64,000 bases of DNA from Tissierella sp. (GCF_031460495.1 NZ_JAVKTS010000001.1:186001-250000); one strand, 5' to 3'. Counted from the first letter of the stretch, positions 17,497 through 26,286 are shown. Translations and numbers: made by a program. Notes: generated from the sequence alone by a model not told the origin.

Positions 17497-19380
17497 TTAA
17501 ACTTGAAGTGTCTCCCATAATTCATAAGACTCGTGAAGTTGCTTTTCAAGTAACCCCTTTTCAACAAATAAATCATATAATCTATCAGCATTATCACTGT
17601 TAGAAACCATTTCTTCATTAATATTTTTTAACTTGTCTTCCAATTCTTCAATTTCTTTTTCAACTTGTGCTATTTTAAAAGTATTGTTGGCTTTCTTGGG
17701 TGATTTAGTTGGAATTACTTTTGCGGGCTTAGATTCTTTAACTATAGCTTTCTCAACCATTTCTCTTTTCCTTATTTCTAAATACTCATCATATAACATA
17801 GGATATAGTCTTACCTTAGACTTATCTAGAACCATTATCTTAGTTGCTACTTTTTGTACAAAATATCTATCATGGGAGACAAATAAAATTGTTCCATTAA
17901 AATTAGAGAGTGTTTCCTCTAAAACTTCTCGAGAATCAATATCTAAATGATTAGTAGGCTCGTCTAAAATCATAAAATTAACTTTATCGAATATTAAAGA
18001 AGATAATTTAAGTCGAGATTTTTCCCCTCCGGATAAGGATTTTATCTTTTTATATACATCATCTCTTATGAATAACATTTTAGCCAGTTCTGATCTTGCT
18101 TGGGAGTTGCTGATATTATGTTTTACAGTAAAATAATCAAGAATTGTCATATCTTCATCTTCAAAGACTACATTCTGTGGCAAATATCCTAGCTTTATAC
18201 TAGAACCTATGGTGAAGCTTCCATCATCTGGTTCAAGTTCTCCCAATATGATCTTTAATAAGGTTGTTTTTCCGCTGCCATTCTCCCCCATTATACACAA
18301 CTTATCTTGATAAAATAATGTAAAGGATAAATCCGAAAACAGCTTTTTATCCGAAAAGGACTTTTTTAAGTTTTCTGCGTTAAGAACGATTTTTCCAGAG
18401 CGACTTACTTTTTCAGAAGATAGTTTAATCTTTGAGTTTTCCAATGTTGGCCTATCAAATACTTCCACTTTTTCTAATCGCTTCTCAAGTTCCTTAGCAC
18501 GCTTATACATCTTTTCACTATCTCTCATGGCACCCCAGATTCTATATCTTTCAATCTGTTGTTCCATTTTCTCTATTTTTCTCTGATTATTTATATAAGC
18601 ATTATATTCAAGCTCAAATCGCCTTTCTTTCTCCACTACATAATAAGAGTAGTTTCCATCATATATCTTTGTACCTGTAGGCTCCAACTCTATAATTCTA
18701 TTGGCAACTTTATCTAAGAAACTTCTATCATGTGATACCATAAGAACAGTACCATTATAGCCCAACAGAAAGTCTTCAAGCCATTCAATGGATTTTATAT
18801 CTAAATGGTTAGTGGGCTCATCTAATAATAATATATCTGGATTTTCTAAAAGTAATTTTGCTAGAAGGACTCTAGTTTTTTCACCGCCACTTAAACTTTC
18901 AAATGACTTTTCTCTAAAGCTGTCAGGTATAAAAAGTCCGCTGCATACTTTGTTTATATTTGTTTCTACATCATATCCACCACAGAGTTGAAATTCATCC
19001 ATAAGTAAGCCATAATTTTTCATTTCAATTTCTAATGCTTGGCCAGATAAATTTTTTAAATTTTCCTCGAAGCTTTTTAGTTCCACTTTCATATTAAATA
19101 TTTTTTCAAAAGGCATTTCAAGGATTTCAATTACAGTAGTGTCCTTAGGGCATGTAAATATTTGGTCTAAGTATCCAACTCTAGCTCCCTTTCTAAAGCT
19201 AATACTTCCACCATGATAATCTTCAATACCCATTAATACAGTCATTAAGGTAGTTTTTCCACATCCATTCTGTCCAATTAATCCAACTCTATCATTACTA
19301 TGTAGTTCAAAGGATATATTCTCAAAAACCTTATTTGCCCCATAATATTTAACTAAACTGTTTACACTGCATTCAATCAT
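17497..19380 (-). CDS. ABC-F family ATPase
   Basis: About 627 residues with two ABC domains and no membrane segments. Walker A motifs are GQNGCGKTT and GENGSGKTT, signatures are SLSGGEKTR and SLSGGEKSR, and both Walker B segments read LDEPTNHLD. The linker between the domains is about 80 residues of charged helix, and a C-terminal coiled coil lies near 560-627. ABC-F proteins act on the ribosome E site; this one may be a housekeeping factor or an antibiotic-protection factor, and sequence alone does not decide. The start is placed at 19380, after GAGGTG, because upstream in-frame codons lack a binding site. Confidence 0.9.
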   Translation of the reverse strand: MIECSVNSLVKYYGANKVFENISFELHSNDRVGLIGQNGCGKTTLMTVLMGIEDYHGGSISFRKGARVGYLDQIFTCPKDTTVIEILEMPFEKIFNMKVELKSFEENLKNLSGQALEIEMKNYGLLMDEFQLCGGYDVETNINKVCSGLFIPDSFREKSFESLSGGEKTRVLLAKLLLENPDILLLDEPTNHLDIKSIEWLEDFLLGYNGTVLMVSHDRSFLDKVANRIIELEPTGTKIYDGNYSYYVVEKERRFELEYNAYINNQRKIEKMEQQIERYRIWGAMRDSEKMYKRAKELEKRLEKVEVFDRPTLENSKIKLSSEKVSRSGKIVLNAENLKKSFSDKKLFSDLSFTLFYQDKLCIMGENGSGKTTLLKIILGELEPDDGSFTIGSSIKLGYLPQNVVFEDEDMTILDYFTVKHNISNSQARSELAKMLFIRDDVYKKIKSLSGGEKSRLKLSSLIFDKVNFMILDEPTNHLDIDSREVLEETLSNFNGTILFVSHDRYFVQKVATKIMVLDKSKVRLYPMLYDEYLEIRKREMVEKAIVKESKPAKVIPTKSPKKANNTFKIAQVEKEIEELEDKLKNINEEMVSNSDNADRLYDLFVEKGLLEKQLHESYELWETLQV

Positions 19381-19544
19381 TTGTGTCACCTCGCTTAAGT
19401 AAATTATATTTGAAGAAATAGACATAGTCAAGAAAATAGGATTAACATATAATCTTTTACATTAGATAAGAAAAAGAATAGGATATAATATCATATAATA
19501 CCATATTATTATATGAATTAAGAAGTTTCTAAGAGGTGAGTAAT

Positions 19545-20309
19545 ATGACAATAAGTATTCTTACATGGAATATCAAAGCGGGACAGAATAAAGAGGGCAG
19601 CTATCCTGAACCAAAAACAGAAAACTTGGATAAAATAGCAAATGAAATAAAAAAATCAGGAGCTTCAATTGTCTGCCTTCAAGAAGTAGATGCATATAGT
19701 AAACGATCTGATATAAATATACATCAGGCGGAATACATTTCTAATAAACTTACTGCAATTACTGGGCTGACTTGGAATTATAGATATATTACATCTATTA
19801 AGATGAATCCAGGTTATTATGGTAATGCTATTTTAAGTAGTTACTCTTTGAAAACAGCTTTAAAAGTTTACTTGCCTAGGGTAAATAGTTTAGAAAGTCG
19901 TAGTTTCCTTCTTGTTCGTGTGGGTTTTGGCAGCTCTTATTTTTATGTAGGAACAGCACATTTGGGCTTAAAAGGTGATCAAGTGATTCAAGCAAGAAAG
20001 ATTAAGGAAGAGTTAAAAAACAATGGATTTTCAAATGAAGGATTGATTATTGCTTGTGATTTGAATGTTCGAGAAGATTCATATGTCTATAATATAATGC
20101 TTAATAATGTTTTTTCTATGCTTGATATGGGACCTGCAGGTACATGCACATTGGAATGCTATAATAATTCTAGTAACCCAAAGATTGATTTTTTATTTAG
20201 CAGTGGAGCTTCAATTAATCTAATAAAAAGTAAAGTGTTGCAAGTAGATATTTCAGATCATCGTCCAGTTATGGCATGTATATATGAATTAAAAGGGCAA
20301 GAAAGATAA
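19545..20309 (+). CDS. Endonuclease/exonuclease/phosphatase family protein
   Basis: About 254 residues with the EEP fold motifs: LTWNIKAGQ, CLQEVDA (metal-binding Glu), GTAHLGL, IACDLNV (Asp/Asn), and the terminal ISDHRPVMA (catalytic Asp-His). The family covers DNA-repair nucleases, phosphoinositide phosphatases and sphingomyelinases; no signal peptide is seen. ATG 19545, eight bases after AGAGGTG, is preferred over the in-frame GTG at 19536, which overlaps the binding site. A second family member lies at 25475. Confidence 0.85.
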   Translation: MTISILTWNIKAGQNKEGSYPEPKTENLDKIANEIKKSGASIVCLQEVDAYSKRSDINIHQAEYISNKLTAITGLTWNYRYITSIKMNPGYYGNAILSSYSLKTALKVYLPRVNSLESRSFLLVRVGFGSSYFYVGTAHLGLKGDQVIQARKIKEELKNNGFSNEGLIIACDLNVREDSYVYNIMLNNVFSMLDMGPAGTCTLECYNNSSNPKIDFLFSSGASINLIKSKVLQVDISDHRPVMACIYELKGQER

Positions 20310-20330
20310 TTCAAAGTTATAAATGATTGA

Positions 20331-20356
20331 GTAGAAGGTAACTAGTTACCTTCTAC
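20331..20356. terminator. Perfect palindrome between convergent genes
   Basis: GTAGAAGGTAACT followed by its exact complement (26 bases, no separate loop) lies between the EEP gene and the M29-like gene. It probably acts as a weak bidirectional terminator, though no U tract follows. Confidence 0.55.
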
Positions 20357-20360
20357 TGGA

Positions 20361-21362
20361 TTAGTTGAAAATCACTTCATCACAGGTAAATACAAAATCC
20401 ATATGGAAGGGGCAATTATTTTCCCCTCCAAATAAATGGTTCATGCCTAAAGCTATGTGATAAGTACCTAAGGATTTCTCATCAATAAGTGTAAATCCTA
20501 TTAGTTCTTTGACTTTTGGGTTTAGTCCAATTCCAAATTCGCATAGGATTTTGAAATTTTCTGCTAGTGGGTTAAAAAAATCATTCAATTCTTCACAAGA
20601 AGAACTTATAAGCTTTCCATTTTCAAAGGTCATAAGTACATCCCTATATACTTGTCCATTTAAACTAACCATAGATACTAGTAAATCTCCATTGCTGTTA
20701 TTCTCCATAGGAGCAATATAGATTTCGCCTGGAGGAAAATCACCACACCCATCATCTACAAACCACTCTCTATTACTAATATCCAATTTTAATGAATACT
20801 TTTGATCAGTAATTATCTCTATACTGTTCTTATCCTTAAGGCTTTCAACCTTTTCTTTACAGGCTTTTTTAAGCATAGGGAAGTCTACAGATAAAGCATT
20901 ACATATAGCGGAATTGTAGACATCATAGTCTAAGTCAGCTCGTAGAGCATTTGTTTCTGTAGGAATAGTAAGCTGTATATAGTACTTTTTATCCTGAGTT
21001 AAAGCATTAAATAACTCTCCTAAGGTTTCTTTGAATCTAGGAATTTCTGTCTCTGATATTCCATTAGGTAGACTTGGTGTATACATAAAAATATCAATAA
21101 CATGCTTAAAAGAAGATAAAAACTCTAAGTATTCCTGTCCTAGTTTCTCATCATTGCGGATTAAATTGAGGACTATACTTTCAAAAAAAAATTTTGAGCA
21201 ATGATGTTTAAAGGGAATGATCCCTTTTTTACCTATGTTCTCTGAAATCAAATCTAAAATTTCTAAGTCTTCATTATCGCCCCAAAAGTTTAATAAAACA
21301 AAATCCCCTTTTTCAAAGGGAAACCCTTCACAAATATTTGGTATAAGTTCTTTGAACTCCAT
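20361..21362 (-). CDS. M29-like aminopeptidase family protein
   Basis: A 333-residue protein whose C-terminal half carries M29 (AmpS/aminopeptidase T) features: GEIYIAPMENNSNG, CEFGIGLNPK (metal Glu), LGTYHIALGMNHLFGG (metal His) and PFHMDFVF (metal His/Asp). Classic M29 enzymes are near 400 residues, and the N-terminal domain is shorter here. Related proteins include 2,5-dihydroxypyridine dioxygenase, so peptidase activity is not certain. A TTGAT-N4-ATCAA box lies just upstream. It is followed by the palindrome at 20331. Confidence 0.75.
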   Translation of the reverse strand: MEFKELIPNICEGFPFEKGDFVLLNFWGDNEDLEILDLISENIGKKGIIPFKHHCSKFFFESIVLNLIRNDEKLGQEYLEFLSSFKHVIDIFMYTPSLPNGISETEIPRFKETLGELFNALTQDKKYYIQLTIPTETNALRADLDYDVYNSAICNALSVDFPMLKKACKEKVESLKDKNSIEIITDQKYSLKLDISNREWFVDDGCGDFPPGEIYIAPMENNSNGDLLVSMVSLNGQVYRDVLMTFENGKLISSSCEELNDFFNPLAENFKILCEFGIGLNPKVKELIGFTLIDEKSLGTYHIALGMNHLFGGENNCPFHMDFVFTCDEVIFN

Positions 21363-21388
21363 ATCAATACCCCCTAAATAAAATTGTT

Positions 21389-21402
21389 TTGATATATATC
21401 AA
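21389..21402. promoter_or_regulatory. FNR-type box TTGAT-N4-ATCAA
   Basis: A perfect match to the classical FNR/CRP-family half-site arrangement, embedded in a 16-base palindrome (21388-21403), about 26 bases upstream of the M29-like start. An 11-bp inverted repeat (21413-21423 with 21478-21488) lies between it and the divergent gene. Which regulator binds is unknown. Confidence 0.5.
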
Positions 21403-21544
21403 ATCATATTTTAATACATATCTTTTCAAAAAGCAATCTATTTCTATGAGCATAAAAATAAATATAAAAAAGCATATAGATATGTATTGAAATAATATCT
21501 CCCATGGTATAGAATAAATACATAAACCATTGGGAGGGAAAAAT

Positions 21545-21919
21545 ATGAAGGATATAATTTGGTTAAAGGAGAATTATTTAAGCTTTTTAAGAGAGGAGCA
21601 GGAGGACCTAAGGAAGAGTATAGAGGACTTACAAAAACAAGAATGTGTAGATGATGCTAATTTGCAAAAAATAAGGTTAAACATAGTTGAAATATTTAAC
21701 AAGATGTTTAATATTAGTCTTAGTGACAGCCCTATAGCCCTAAGAGAAAAGTATTTAGGCTTTTTTCAGAAGATAACAGAGCCTTGGTATGTAAACAAAG
21801 AAAAAGCTCAAAAATTTGGAGATGAAAATGAAGCAATAATAGAAGATATAAAGATACAAGAAGCTGAAAAATTGAAAAGTCAATTTGTAGAATGTTATAA
21901 TCAGTTAGATATAAATTAG
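21545..21919 (+). CDS. Hypothetical helical protein upstream of a DUF2087 regulator
   Basis: About 124 residues, predicted mostly helical and charged (NYLSFLREEQEDLRKSIEDL and EAEKLKSQFVECYNQLDIN), with no membrane segment or known motif. ATG 21545 follows GGGAGGG; an in-frame TTG at 21530 lies before that site. The next gene begins about ten bases later, so the two form an operon. I do not recognise the family. A partner or modulator of the regulator is possible. Confidence 0.65.
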   Translation: MKDIIWLKENYLSFLREEQEDLRKSIEDLQKQECVDDANLQKIRLNIVEIFNKMFNISLSDSPIALREKYLGFFQKITEPWYVNKEKAQKFGDENEAIIEDIKIQEAEKLKSQFVECYNQLDIN

Positions 21920-21930
21920 GAGTGATGGAA

Positions 21931-22470
21931 TTGAACTCATTAGAGATTTTTAAATGCTTGGCAGATAACTCAAGGCTAAGAATTATAAACAGTTTGATGA
22001 TAGAGCCTATGTATGTAGAGCTATTGGCTGAAAGGCTAGAATTATCCCCTTCAACTATTTCTTTTCATCTGAAGAAGTTAATGGATGCCAATATAGTATC
22101 CAGTAAAAAGGAACAATATTATACAGTCTATACATTAAATGAAAAGATATTTTCAATGAATCTAAGGGATTTAGTAAAAGATGATAAAAACGAAGAAGAG
22201 GTATTAAATCAAAGGGAAGAACAATATAGAGAAAAGGTTATAGAAACATTTTTCAAATATGACAAATTGAAGAGCATACCAGTGCAAAACAAGAAAAAAC
22301 AAATTATACTAGAAAAAATAGTGGAAAGCTTTGAAAGGGATAGAACTTATACAGAAAAAGAAGTGAATCTAATAATAGCAGATTTTCATGACGATTTCTG
22401 CACCATAAGGAGAGATTTTATAGGATTTGGCCTTATGGAAAGAGAGGATGGAATATATAAGAGGGTGTAG
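21931..22470 (+). CDS. ArsR-family regulator with DUF2087 domain
   Basis: About 180 residues. The N-terminus is a winged helix (FKCLADNSRLRIINSLM, LAERLELSPSTISFHLKKLMDANIV). The C-terminus is the DUF2087 domain (DRTYTEKEVNLIIADFHDDFCTIRRDFIGFGLMERED), a domain that occurs alone or fused to DNA-binding domains in Firmicutes. Start choice is uncertain. TTG 21931 lies eight bases after AGGAG, while ATG 21925 is only two bases from it. Confidence 0.85.
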   Translation: MNSLEIFKCLADNSRLRIINSLMIEPMYVELLAERLELSPSTISFHLKKLMDANIVSSKKEQYYTVYTLNEKIFSMNLRDLVKDDKNEEEVLNQREEQYREKVIETFFKYDKLKSIPVQNKKKQIILEKIVESFERDRTYTEKEVNLIIADFHDDFCTIRRDFIGFGLMEREDGIYKRV

Positions 22471-22517
22471 GTAGAAGATATCTTTGTAATTTTGCATATA
22501 ATTCTAGGGGTGATAAC

Positions 22518-23009
22518 ATGATCATAAGATTAGCAAATATTAAAGATGAAGATAAAATAGCAATGTTAATAGCAAGATTTAGGATAGAGTTAAAGGGTCT
22601 CAGGGGGATTGATTCGGATATTAATATTGAGGAAAGCAAGATGGAATTTAGAGAATATATGGATAAAGGATATCTAATATTTGTTGCGGAAAATGGAAAT
22701 AAAGATTTAATAGGATATTTGGTTTGTATGATTGAAGATGATGTTGTATGGGCGGAGTCTTTATTTGTAGCATCTGAATGTAGAAGAGCAGGTATAGCAT
22801 CAAGACTATATGACAAGGCAGAGGAACTGGCGAAGAAACTTGGAGAAGATCAGGTATATAATTGGATACACCCTAATAATCATGGGATAATATCTTTTTT
22901 ATCTAAAAGAGGTTATAATGTTTTAAACTTAATTGAAGTAAGAAAGCCATCAATAAATGAAAAACTGATAGAAAAGATAAGAGTTGGTGAACATGAGTAT
23001 AGTTACTAG
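22518..23009 (+). CDS. GNAT family N-acetyltransferase
   Basis: A 163-residue GNAT protein: the N-terminal strand IIRLANIKDEDKIAMLI, then the acetyl-CoA loop ECRRAGIASRLYDKAEE (R/Q-x-x-G-x-A pattern) and a C-terminal segment HPNNHGIISFLSKRGY. The substrate is not predictable. AGGGGTGA precedes the ATG. The pattern resembles small-molecule or antibiotic N-acetyltransferases. It is followed directly by the promoter of the leader-controlled gene at 23244. Confidence 0.85.
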   Translation: MIIRLANIKDEDKIAMLIARFRIELKGLRGIDSDINIEESKMEFREYMDKGYLIFVAENGNKDLIGYLVCMIEDDVVWAESLFVASECRRAGIASRLYDKAEELAKKLGEDQVYNWIHPNNHGIISFLSKRGYNVLNLIEVRKPSINEKLIEKIRVGEHEYSY

Positions 23010-23013
23010 GATA

Positions 23014-23042
23014 TTGACAGGACTTTCCTCAAATGATATTAT
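23014..23042 (+). promoter_or_regulatory. Promoter of the first leader-controlled CD3324-like gene
   Basis: TTGACA (23014-23019), 17 bases, TATTAT (23037-23042): a near-consensus sigma-A promoter. The transcript would start near 23049 and carry a leader of about 195 bases. Confidence 0.8.
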
Positions 23043-23089
23043 TTCATAATAATATAAGGGCTTAGGTTTTATTTTTGGAGGTGAAAGTA

Positions 23090-23149
23090 ATGCTAAAAAT
23101 AATCATTTTAAGAAACAGTCTGGATCAAGATTTATCCCATGCAGAGTGA
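23090..23149 (+). CDS. Putative leader peptide (19 residues)
   Basis: A 19-codon frame, MLKIIILRNSLDQDLSHAE, starts at ATG six bases after a strong GGAGGTG. It ends at TGA inside the ascending arm of a hairpin. It is too short for a normal protein but well placed to control the downstream gene by ribosome stalling. Evidence is positional: promoter, binding site, stop placement and following secondary structure. Confidence 0.6.
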   Translation: MLKIIILRNSLDQDLSHAE

Positions 23150-23234
23150 GCAATAGCATAGCTATTTCTGTATGGGAACAATAGATTTACTATCTGCAAA
23201 CTCTGCACTTTATTTATTAACTATAAATAAGGAG
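23138..23234 (+). promoter_or_regulatory. Attenuator-type hairpins hiding the ribosome binding site of the CD3324-like gene
   Basis: Three pairings are visible. CCCATGCAGA with TCTGTATGGG spans the leader stop, with an inner AATAGC/GCTATT. GCAGAGT (23141-23147) can instead pair with ACTCTGC (23200-23206). CTTTATTTAT (23208-23217) pairs with ATAAATAAGG (23223-23232), burying AAGGAG (23229-23234). The first two are mutually exclusive, as in translational attenuators. Confidence 0.6.
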
Positions 23235-23243
23235 CGGATAGTT

Positions 23244-23504
23244 ATGAAATATATAAATGCAACAGAAGTATTACCAAAACATTTGTTAACTGAAATCCAG
23301 AAGCATGTTAGAGGTGAATTATTATATATTCCTAGTGGAGATAAGGAAACAGGATGGGGAGAAAAAAACGGGTCTAAGAAGTATTTTAAAAATAGAAATG
23401 AAGAGATTAAAGAGCAATTCCAAAGGGGCTATAGTATTGAACAGTTATCTTCTAATTATGGGTTAGCATATGAAACTGTACGCAAAATTGTATATAAGAA
23501 ATAA
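23244..23504 (+). CDS. CD3324-like small helix-turn-helix protein (copy 1)
   Basis: An 86-residue protein. The N-terminus reads YINATEVLPKHLLTEIQKHVRGELLYIP and the C-terminus contains an HTH (FQRGYSIEQLSSNYGLAYETVRKIVYKK). This is the CD3324 family, which resembles Mor-type transcription activators. ATG 23244 follows AAGGAG (23229-23234); in-frame codons further upstream would start inside the leader structure. Two paralogues lie at 30246 and 42950. The target is unknown. Confidence 0.8.
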   Translation: MKYINATEVLPKHLLTEIQKHVRGELLYIPSGDKETGWGEKNGSKKYFKNRNEEIKEQFQRGYSIEQLSSNYGLAYETVRKIVYKK

Positions 23505-23508
23505 AGTA

Positions 23509-23549
23509 AAAGGTCTTGGAATATATTTCAAGATCCTTTGTTTGTTTTT
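23509..23549 (+). terminator. Intrinsic terminator after CD3324-like copy 1
   Basis: AAAGGTCTTG pairs with CAAGATCCTTT (one bulge), followed by GTTTGTTTTT. Confidence 0.85.
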
Positions 23550-23587
23550 GGGTATAGAATGCTTATATGCATAGTCGGCATTCTTAT

Positions 23588-23745
23588 TACTGTGAAATAG
23601 ATTTAAAATAATATAGAAGGGGAAGGAATCAGGAAGGTTGGGCAGCTTGGAGCAGCAAAGGTTTTAGTAGGTTCAAATCAACAGTTCTACTATAGTATTG
23701 AACTAAGACCATTTGCAAAATCTACTGAATGGAAGAGTAAATAGA
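23588..23745 (+). pseudogene. Possible gene remnant without a start
   Basis: A short open stretch runs to TAG near 23743. It encodes EGEGIRKVGQLGAAKVLVG followed by FYYSIELRPFAKSTEW. There is no ATG/GTG/TTG with a binding site at its upstream end, which begins just after a stop. The composition looks protein-like. It may be the tail of a decayed gene; I do not recognise the parent. Confidence 0.3.
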
Positions 23746-23775
23746 ATTAGACTAAATATGGAAGGTGATATAGTT

Positions 23776-24774
23776 ATGGAAAAATACATTTGTGAGATTT
23801 TTAATGGGTGTATTTCGATACAAAAAGAAGGAAAAACAATATTTTCCCAAGCATATGGATATGCAGACCTAGCAAATAAGGTAGAAAACCAATTAGATAC
23901 CCGTTTTGCAACAGCTTCTGCTGGGAAAATATTTGTTGCAGTTGGAATTTTGCAGCTTATTGAAAAAGACTTGCTACATTTTACAAGTACTATAGGGGAG
24001 TTAGTTAATATAGATTGGAACTCAATAGATTCAAATATTACAGTTGAGCAATTACTTTCACATACATCAGGAATACCTGATTATTTTGATGAATCTATTA
24101 TGAATGATTATGATGAGCTTTGGTGGGATTATCCTAATTATAGAATACGAAGTTCTTCTGATTTACTTCCCCTTTTCATTGAAAAACCAATGATGTATCA
24201 TAGGGGTGAAAAATTCCAATATAATAATACAGGTTTTGTAGTTTTAGGATTGATCATTGAAGCAGTTACAGGACAGAGCTTCGATAGATACTTAAATGAA
24301 AATGTTTTTCATAAATGTGGAATGATGGAGACTGGATATTATGAATTAGATAGATTGCCTGGAGGATGTGCAAATCACTATATCTGGGATAAAGAAAGAC
24401 AGGAGTATTACACTAATATTTACAGTGTTGATGTTAAAGGGACTGGTGCTGGTGGTGCCTATACCTGTATAGGTGATATAGAAAAGTTTTGGAAGGCATT
24501 ATTAAACTACGAATTATTATCGGAGAAAATGACAAATAAAATGTTGTCTATACAGGCTAGCGGCAGTGAAGATGATAACTATGGATATGGAGTTTGGCTA
24601 AATAAGGAGTCCCAGGAAAATATCCTACCATATTTTACAGGCTGTGATCCTGGAGTATCTTTTATCACTACTTATAATAGAAAAGAAAATATTAGCATTA
24701 CAATTATGAGCAATTTTGGAGATGATGTATGGGATATGTTAAGGGATATTAGTAAGGAATATTTTTCTGTTTAG
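23776..24774 (+). CDS. Serine beta-lactamase-fold hydrolase (class C/esterase type)
   Basis: About 332 residues. The SxxK motif is S-A-G-K (TASAGKIF), the YxN motif is YNN (FQYNNTGFVVLG), and a glycine-rich KGTGAGGAY segment may replace the KTG box. The fold is that of AmpC-like beta-lactamases, D-aminopeptidases and esterases. There is no signal peptide, so it should be cytoplasmic, and beta-lactam resistance is therefore not implied. ATG 23776 follows GGAAGGTG. In-frame starts back to 23713 lack a binding site. Confidence 0.82.
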   Translation: MEKYICEIFNGCISIQKEGKTIFSQAYGYADLANKVENQLDTRFATASAGKIFVAVGILQLIEKDLLHFTSTIGELVNIDWNSIDSNITVEQLLSHTSGIPDYFDESIMNDYDELWWDYPNYRIRSSSDLLPLFIEKPMMYHRGEKFQYNNTGFVVLGLIIEAVTGQSFDRYLNENVFHKCGMMETGYYELDRLPGGCANHYIWDKERQEYYTNIYSVDVKGTGAGGAYTCIGDIEKFWKALLNYELLSEKMTNKMLSIQASGSEDDNYGYGVWLNKESQENILPYFTGCDPGVSFITTYNRKENISITIMSNFGDDVWDMLRDISKEYFSV

Positions 24775-24843
24775 GTGCAATAATTGATTTTGATGTTATC
24801 CATGGCAATCTTTCATTTGAAAATACTATATTTGGGGGTAATT

Positions 24844-25449
24844 ATGAAAGAAATAGTATATGATAATTATTATTGGCAAGATGATTTAGTAAGATTGAGG
24901 GCTTGGAGTGAAGATGATTGGGAGTGGGATTATTATACTAATTTCGATACCTCAGCAGGCAGACTAGCAGATTATGGGGTTGATCTTCCACCAACAGTTT
25001 TAAATTCAAGAAAGTATTCTGAGAAAATCGCAAATTTATCTACTAATAATTGTAGAATAGCATTTGCAATAGAAACATTAGATGAAATACTTGTAGGTAG
25101 AATAAATATTTTATTAGATGATGATAAAAATGGAACTTTTGGGATTGGACTTAAGGTTCATAGAGACCATAGGGGTAAGGGATATGGAACAAGTGCTATG
25201 AAATTACTTTTAAGATATGGATTTATGGAAAGAAGATTAAATAAATATTCTATAAGTGTTTTAGAAGGAAATGAAGGGTCCATTAAGATGCACAAAAAAC
25301 TTGGATGTGAACAAGAAGGAGTTTTAAAACAAAATATCTATACAAATGGTAGATATTATGATGAAGTATATTTTGGACTAACAAAAGATGCCTATTTAAA
25401 AATGACAGATTCTACTGAAAATGAACAATCAAATATATTAGGTCAATAG
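24844..25449 (+). CDS. GNAT acetyltransferase (RimJ/RimL-like)
   Basis: About 201 residues with the RimJ/RimL pattern: VRLRAWSEDDWEWDYYT near the start, acetyl-CoA site VHRDHRGKGYGTSAMKLLLRYGF, and ISVLEGNEGSIKMHKKLGCEQEGVL at the end. Such enzymes acetylate N-termini, polyamines or antibiotics. GGGGG precedes ATG 24844. It lies in a run of single-gene acyltransferases and hydrolases typical of accessory DNA. Confidence 0.85.
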   Translation: MKEIVYDNYYWQDDLVRLRAWSEDDWEWDYYTNFDTSAGRLADYGVDLPPTVLNSRKYSEKIANLSTNNCRIAFAIETLDEILVGRINILLDDDKNGTFGIGLKVHRDHRGKGYGTSAMKLLLRYGFMERRLNKYSISVLEGNEGSIKMHKKLGCEQEGVLKQNIYTNGRYYDEVYFGLTKDAYLKMTDSTENEQSNILGQ

Positions 25450-25474
25450 TTAAAAATATGAGGGGTTGATTTTT

Positions 25475-26263
25475 ATGAAAATAGCAACTTATAATATTTG
25501 GAATGATAGAAATACTAATGACAATCGCTTTGAACAATTAATAAATGAAATAAATTCTTCTGATGCTGATATTATTGGCTTACAAGAAGTAACTGAGAAT
25601 TTTTATAGTAACTTTTTATTAACAAAAACAGATTATGAGTTTTGTGAATTTAGGAAGTATACAGATGATGAAGAAGGTCTAGCTATTTTAAGTAGATATC
25701 CTATAAAAAGCTGTTTTTTTCTTAATACAAGTGAAGAATTTGCCTATAGTGCTGCACTTAATGTGATTTTTGAGGTAGGGGAAACACGCTTTTCATTAAC
25801 CAATGTTCATTTACCTTGGGATTCCATAAAAACGCAAGAAGAACAGATTGTTGCCATAGATAGGTATATTCATTTGCAAAAGGGAGAAGCGGATTATTTT
25901 ATTATGTTAGGTGACTTTAACGGAGGCTTTAATTCAAGCATACATAGATATTTAGGTGGTGATCAAACAATAAACGGAAATGAATCAAATCCGTACTGGG
26001 ATGAACTATCAAGTGCCTATGCCATATTAAATGACTTGCCATTAAAACCTACCCTTGATTTTGTTAATAATCCCAGATGGGGAGGGAAAAATACATTCTA
26101 TATTCCCAGTGTAGTTGATAGGATATATATATTGGACAATTGGGCTGAGAAAACACTAAGGAATGTAAGAATCTTTGGTATGGATATTTCATCTGAAAAC
26201 AATCTTTCAGCAAGTGACCACTACGGTGTAGTTACAGAAGTAGATTTTACAAAAGAAGCATAA
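25475..26263 (+). CDS. Endonuclease/exonuclease/phosphatase family protein
   Basis: About 262 residues with EEP motifs: IATYNIWND, IGLQEV (metal Glu), TNVHLPW, MLGDFNGGF (Asp/Asn) and ASDHYGV (catalytic Asp-His). No signal peptide. It shares the fold with the protein at 19545 but little sequence. ATG 25475 is preferred over TTG 25466, since GAGGGG lies right before the TTG. Substrate unknown. Confidence 0.85.
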   Translation: MKIATYNIWNDRNTNDNRFEQLINEINSSDADIIGLQEVTENFYSNFLLTKTDYEFCEFRKYTDDEEGLAILSRYPIKSCFFLNTSEEFAYSAALNVIFEVGETRFSLTNVHLPWDSIKTQEEQIVAIDRYIHLQKGEADYFIMLGDFNGGFNSSIHRYLGGDQTINGNESNPYWDELSSAYAILNDLPLKPTLDFVNNPRWGGKNTFYIPSVVDRIYILDNWAEKTLRNVRIFGMDISSENNLSASDHYGVVTEVDFTKEA

Positions 26264-26286
26264 TTTGACGCAGAGAAGTAAGATAA

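Noticed and set aside
17497-19380. ABC-F protein as a definite antibiotic-resistance factor
   Set aside because: The linker is of ordinary length, and no leader or resistance-specific signature is evident. A housekeeping role is equally possible.
20331-20356. GTAAC...GTTAC match inside the palindrome at 20.3 kb as a third HcpR-type operator
   Set aside because: The half-sites are separated by 2 bases instead of 4, and the sequence lies between convergent genes, not at a promoter.
23776-24774. True beta-lactamase conferring beta-lactam resistance
   Set aside because: There is no signal peptide, SxxK appears as SAGK and no clear KTG box is seen. A general esterase or peptidase is more likely.
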